From contig JAJTDP010000019.1 in the NCBI GenBank assembly GCA_021300455.1, forward strand, positions 1 to 35,155: 35,155 bases of DNA. Direction: 5' to 3'. The position numbers and the translations under genes were made by a program. The first letter of the stretch is position 1, and each line of letters begins with the position of its first letter. Source of the DNA: Sediminibacterium sp. GTDB lineage: Bacteria > Bacteroidota > Bacteroidia > Chitinophagales > Chitinophagaceae. This document shows, one piece after another, positions 33,730 through 35,155 of the stretch. The notes below the pieces were generated by a model. The model was not told where the DNA came from. It saw only the letters and a list, made by a program, of their open reading frames with translations, and did not search any database.

Positions 33730-34734
33730 TTAAAGAACTTTATAGAAATAGGGCTTATTAAGGATTATTAATATTGAATAGCTCCAAACTATACATACAT
33801 TTTTTGCCAAGCCTATTGCTTTTTTAATATCGTTGATTGGGCTTCTTGCATTTAATATGTTTTCAAATAAGCCAAATATAAAATAAATGGGCACAGCGCA
33901 AGTGTAGTTCAATAATTGAAATAAAAACCAGAAGATTCCATATTGCTTCCTTATTCTTATATGATTGCTCAATATTAATTGAAGCCCTTTTCTGTCGTAT
34001 AAATTTAAATAAGTACTATCGTTTGAATTTGCCGCTTTAGTAATGGTTTCACCTATGAGATGTATAATATGAATATTACCATAAATCATGAGGCTTCCTT
34101 GTTTATATAATCTGCTACACCATTCAATTTCTTCTGCGTATAAAAAAAAGTCTTCATCCATTAGCCCCACTTTATTAATGGCTTCCTTTTTAACCATTAA
34201 AAATGCCCCGTTTATCCATTCTACTTTTTCGAAATCTGAGGCAATATCTACGCTAGGTTTTTTTATTGATAATAGTTTTGAAATATTTTTCAATAAACTA
34301 CCCCAATAAGGCAGGGGCAGTAATTGGTTAATACCCCCTTTCATAAAATTACTACCAGAAAATTGGTTTGATAAATCCTTATTTAATAATTGAATGCCAC
34401 ATGCAACATTGGTTGAATTGGCAAATTGATGTAGACATTTGCTAATGGCATCATTTAGAATTAGGGTATCTGGGTTTAACAATAAAACAACCTCGCCCTT
34501 AGCTACTTTTATACCTGCATTGTTAGCTCTTGAAAATCCGGCATTGTAACCCATCTCAATCCATGTTAATGCTGGGTATTTTGAAGTTAAAATTTCTTTA
34601 CTATTGTCATTAGATTGATTGTCTACAATAATCCATTCGAAATCATTAAATGAATCAAAAGCCTTTGCACTAGTAAGGCAATCATCGATTAGTTGAGCTG
34701 ATTTATAATTTACTATGATGATGGAAAGCTTCAA
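33730..34734 (-). CDS. Glycosyltransferase family 2
   Basis: A 334-aa GT-A-fold glycosyltransferase like the WbbL/rhamnosyltransferase group. The nucleotide-binding start is LSIIIVNYKS with Asp39 in IVDNQSND, the GFSRANNAGI motif is at 66-75, and the metal-binding LLLNPDT has Asp89. Next come the acceptor-side GAFLMVKKEAINKVGLMDEDFFLYAEEIEWCSR segment and a C-terminal membrane-associated stretch (about 275-300). The start is TTG at 34734: a TAA in the same frame lies one codon upstream, and the conserved first strand starts at once, so no other start keeps the fold. It follows the partial upstream glycosyltransferase by 3 nt. The donor and acceptor sugars are unknown. Confidence 0.88.
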   Translation of the reverse strand: MKLSIIIVNYKSAQLIDDCLTSAKAFDSFNDFEWIIVDNQSNDNSKEILTSKYPALTWIEMGYNAGFSRANNAGIKVAKGEVVLLLNPDTLILNDAISKCLHQFANSTNVACGIQLLNKDLSNQFSGSNFMKGGINQLLPLPYWGSLLKNISKLLSIKKPSVDIASDFEKVEWINGAFLMVKKEAINKVGLMDEDFFLYAEEIEWCSRLYKQGSLMIYGNIHIIHLIGETITKAANSNDSTYLNLYDRKGLQLILSNHIRIRKQYGIFWFLFQLLNYTCAVPIYFIFGLFENILNARSPINDIKKAIGLAKNVCIVWSYSILIILNKPYFYKVL

Positions 34735-34737
34735 TAT

Positions 34738-35155
34738 TTACAAGTTTGATTTAAATTGATTATAAATATAAGAAATGCCCATTAATGTTTTAGATATGAC
34801 CCCGTTTCTTAAAGTACTTTGGTTAAACTTAGACTGTAATTCAACCATACTTAAGAAAACAGCCGGCCAATTGGTTTGTCCAAAGGATTCAAGTTTGCTT
34901 TTAGAGTTAGTATTTGTATTTCTAAGTATTCTCCAATAGGCATCATATACCATTATATTCTTTAATGGACTTGTCCCATACTTGGATAATAAAATATACA
35001 TTTCTGGAATTTCTACTGAAGGGACATTTAAGCAATAATTGGTTACTTGGCTTTCGCTCACTCCTACATTTATTAATGGCTCGCTAATATAGGTAAAGTC
35101 AATTCCTTTACTAATATTTCTTATATAATATTCAATATCAACTCTCCATTTTAGA
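34738..35155 (-). CDS. C-terminal end of a glycosyltransferase-like protein (partial, runs off the window)
   Basis: The frame is open from the window edge (35155) to the TAA at 34738-34740, giving 138 residues of a longer protein. It reads LKWRVDIEYYIRN..., then SEPLINVGVSESQVTNYC, VEIPEMYILLSKYG and MVYDAYWRILRN. This is the acceptor-side tail seen in some family 2 glycosyltransferases of Bacteroidota (DxEYYxR, then INVGxSExQVT). The catalytic domain is outside the window, so the assignment is tentative. A GTG at 35061 could be taken as a start, but the coding pattern clearly continues upstream of it. It belongs to the same operon as the GT2 and flippase genes. Confidence 0.7.
   Translation of the reverse strand, partial: LKWRVDIEYYIRNISKGIDFTYISEPLINVGVSESQVTNYCLNVPSVEIPEMYILLSKYGTSPLKNIMVYDAYWRILRNTNTNSKSKLESFGQTNWPAVFLSMVELQSKFNQSTLRNGVISKTLMGISYIYNQFKSNL

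Noticed and set aside
1-35155. CRISPR array, prophage, insertion sequence, toxin-antitoxin or defence system
   Set aside because: No spaced repeats, transposase, integrase, restriction or toxin genes were found; apart from the DUF2452 N-terminal domain and the partial gene at the edge, nearly all genes belong to named families.

Overview
The window is chromosomal DNA from a member of the Bacteroidota, probably a Chitinophagales-type bacterium. This rests on its AT-rich, tightly packed genes, Bacteroidota-type promoters (TTTG about 19 nt upstream of TAnnTTTG), A-rich leaders without clear Shine-Dalgarno sequences, the futalosine menaquinone gene mqnA, the bacillithiol gene bshC, and family members typical of that phylum. 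It reads as an ordinary housekeeping and catabolic chromosome. I see no phage, insertion sequence, CRISPR array, toxin-antitoxin or defence system. No gene-free stretch exceeds about 210 bases.

Layout. 1-217: tRNA-Lys(UUU) on the minus strand with a textbook promoter. 218-6418 (+): a short-chain dehydrogenase, a SAM-hydroxide-adenosyltransferase-like protein lacking part of the known active site, dihydrolipoyl dehydrogenase (lpdA), release factor 3 (prfC) and the ribosomal protein S12 methylthiotransferase (rimO). 6558-12685: a trans-4-hydroxy-L-proline degradation locus (deaminase, ketoglutarate semialdehyde dehydrogenase, epimerase, FAD-dependent D-hydroxyproline oxidase) interrupted by an opposite-strand sterol-desaturase-family membrane enzyme. 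12685-14328: bshC. 14332-16864 (-): a coupled group pdxJ - GH29 fucosidase - purE, in which pdxJ is broken by an internal deletion and frameshift. 16904-18721 (+): a UbiD-family decarboxylase. 18797-23417 (-): GH20 hexosaminidase, an outer-membrane barrel protein and a DUF2452 protein. 23621-26029: S-adenosylhomocysteine hydrolase divergent from an Lrp/AsnC regulator that is followed by a membrane-anchored 3D-domain-like protein. 26046-32130: GNAT acetyltransferase, valS, a DnaQ-like exonuclease, purB and mqnA. 32177-35155 (-): the end of a surface-polysaccharide cluster (partial glycosyltransferase, GT2 glycosyltransferase, Wzx-like flippase), which continues past the right edge.

How the genes fit together. 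The four hydroxyproline enzymes form a complete route from free trans-4-hydroxy-L-proline to 2-oxoglutarate. mqnA and possibly the UbiD protein belong to menaquinone synthesis by the futalosine route. The secreted GH20 and GH29 glycosidases suggest trimming of fucose- and GlcNAc-containing glycans. ahcY and the DUF62-like protein both relate to SAM metabolism, but they are far apart.

Several longest-ORF starts are TTG extensions, and I replaced them with internal ATGs: ahcY at 24943, purE at 14853, the sterol desaturase at 10243 and pdxJ at 16864. Two genes, mqnA and the GT2 at 34734, appear to use TTG for real. The most notable observations are the broken pdxJ, the split hydroxyproline locus with a 12-nt direct repeat upstream, the altered active site of the DUF62 protein, and several unusual promoter and terminator arrangements. 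I did not find a convincing wholly new system.
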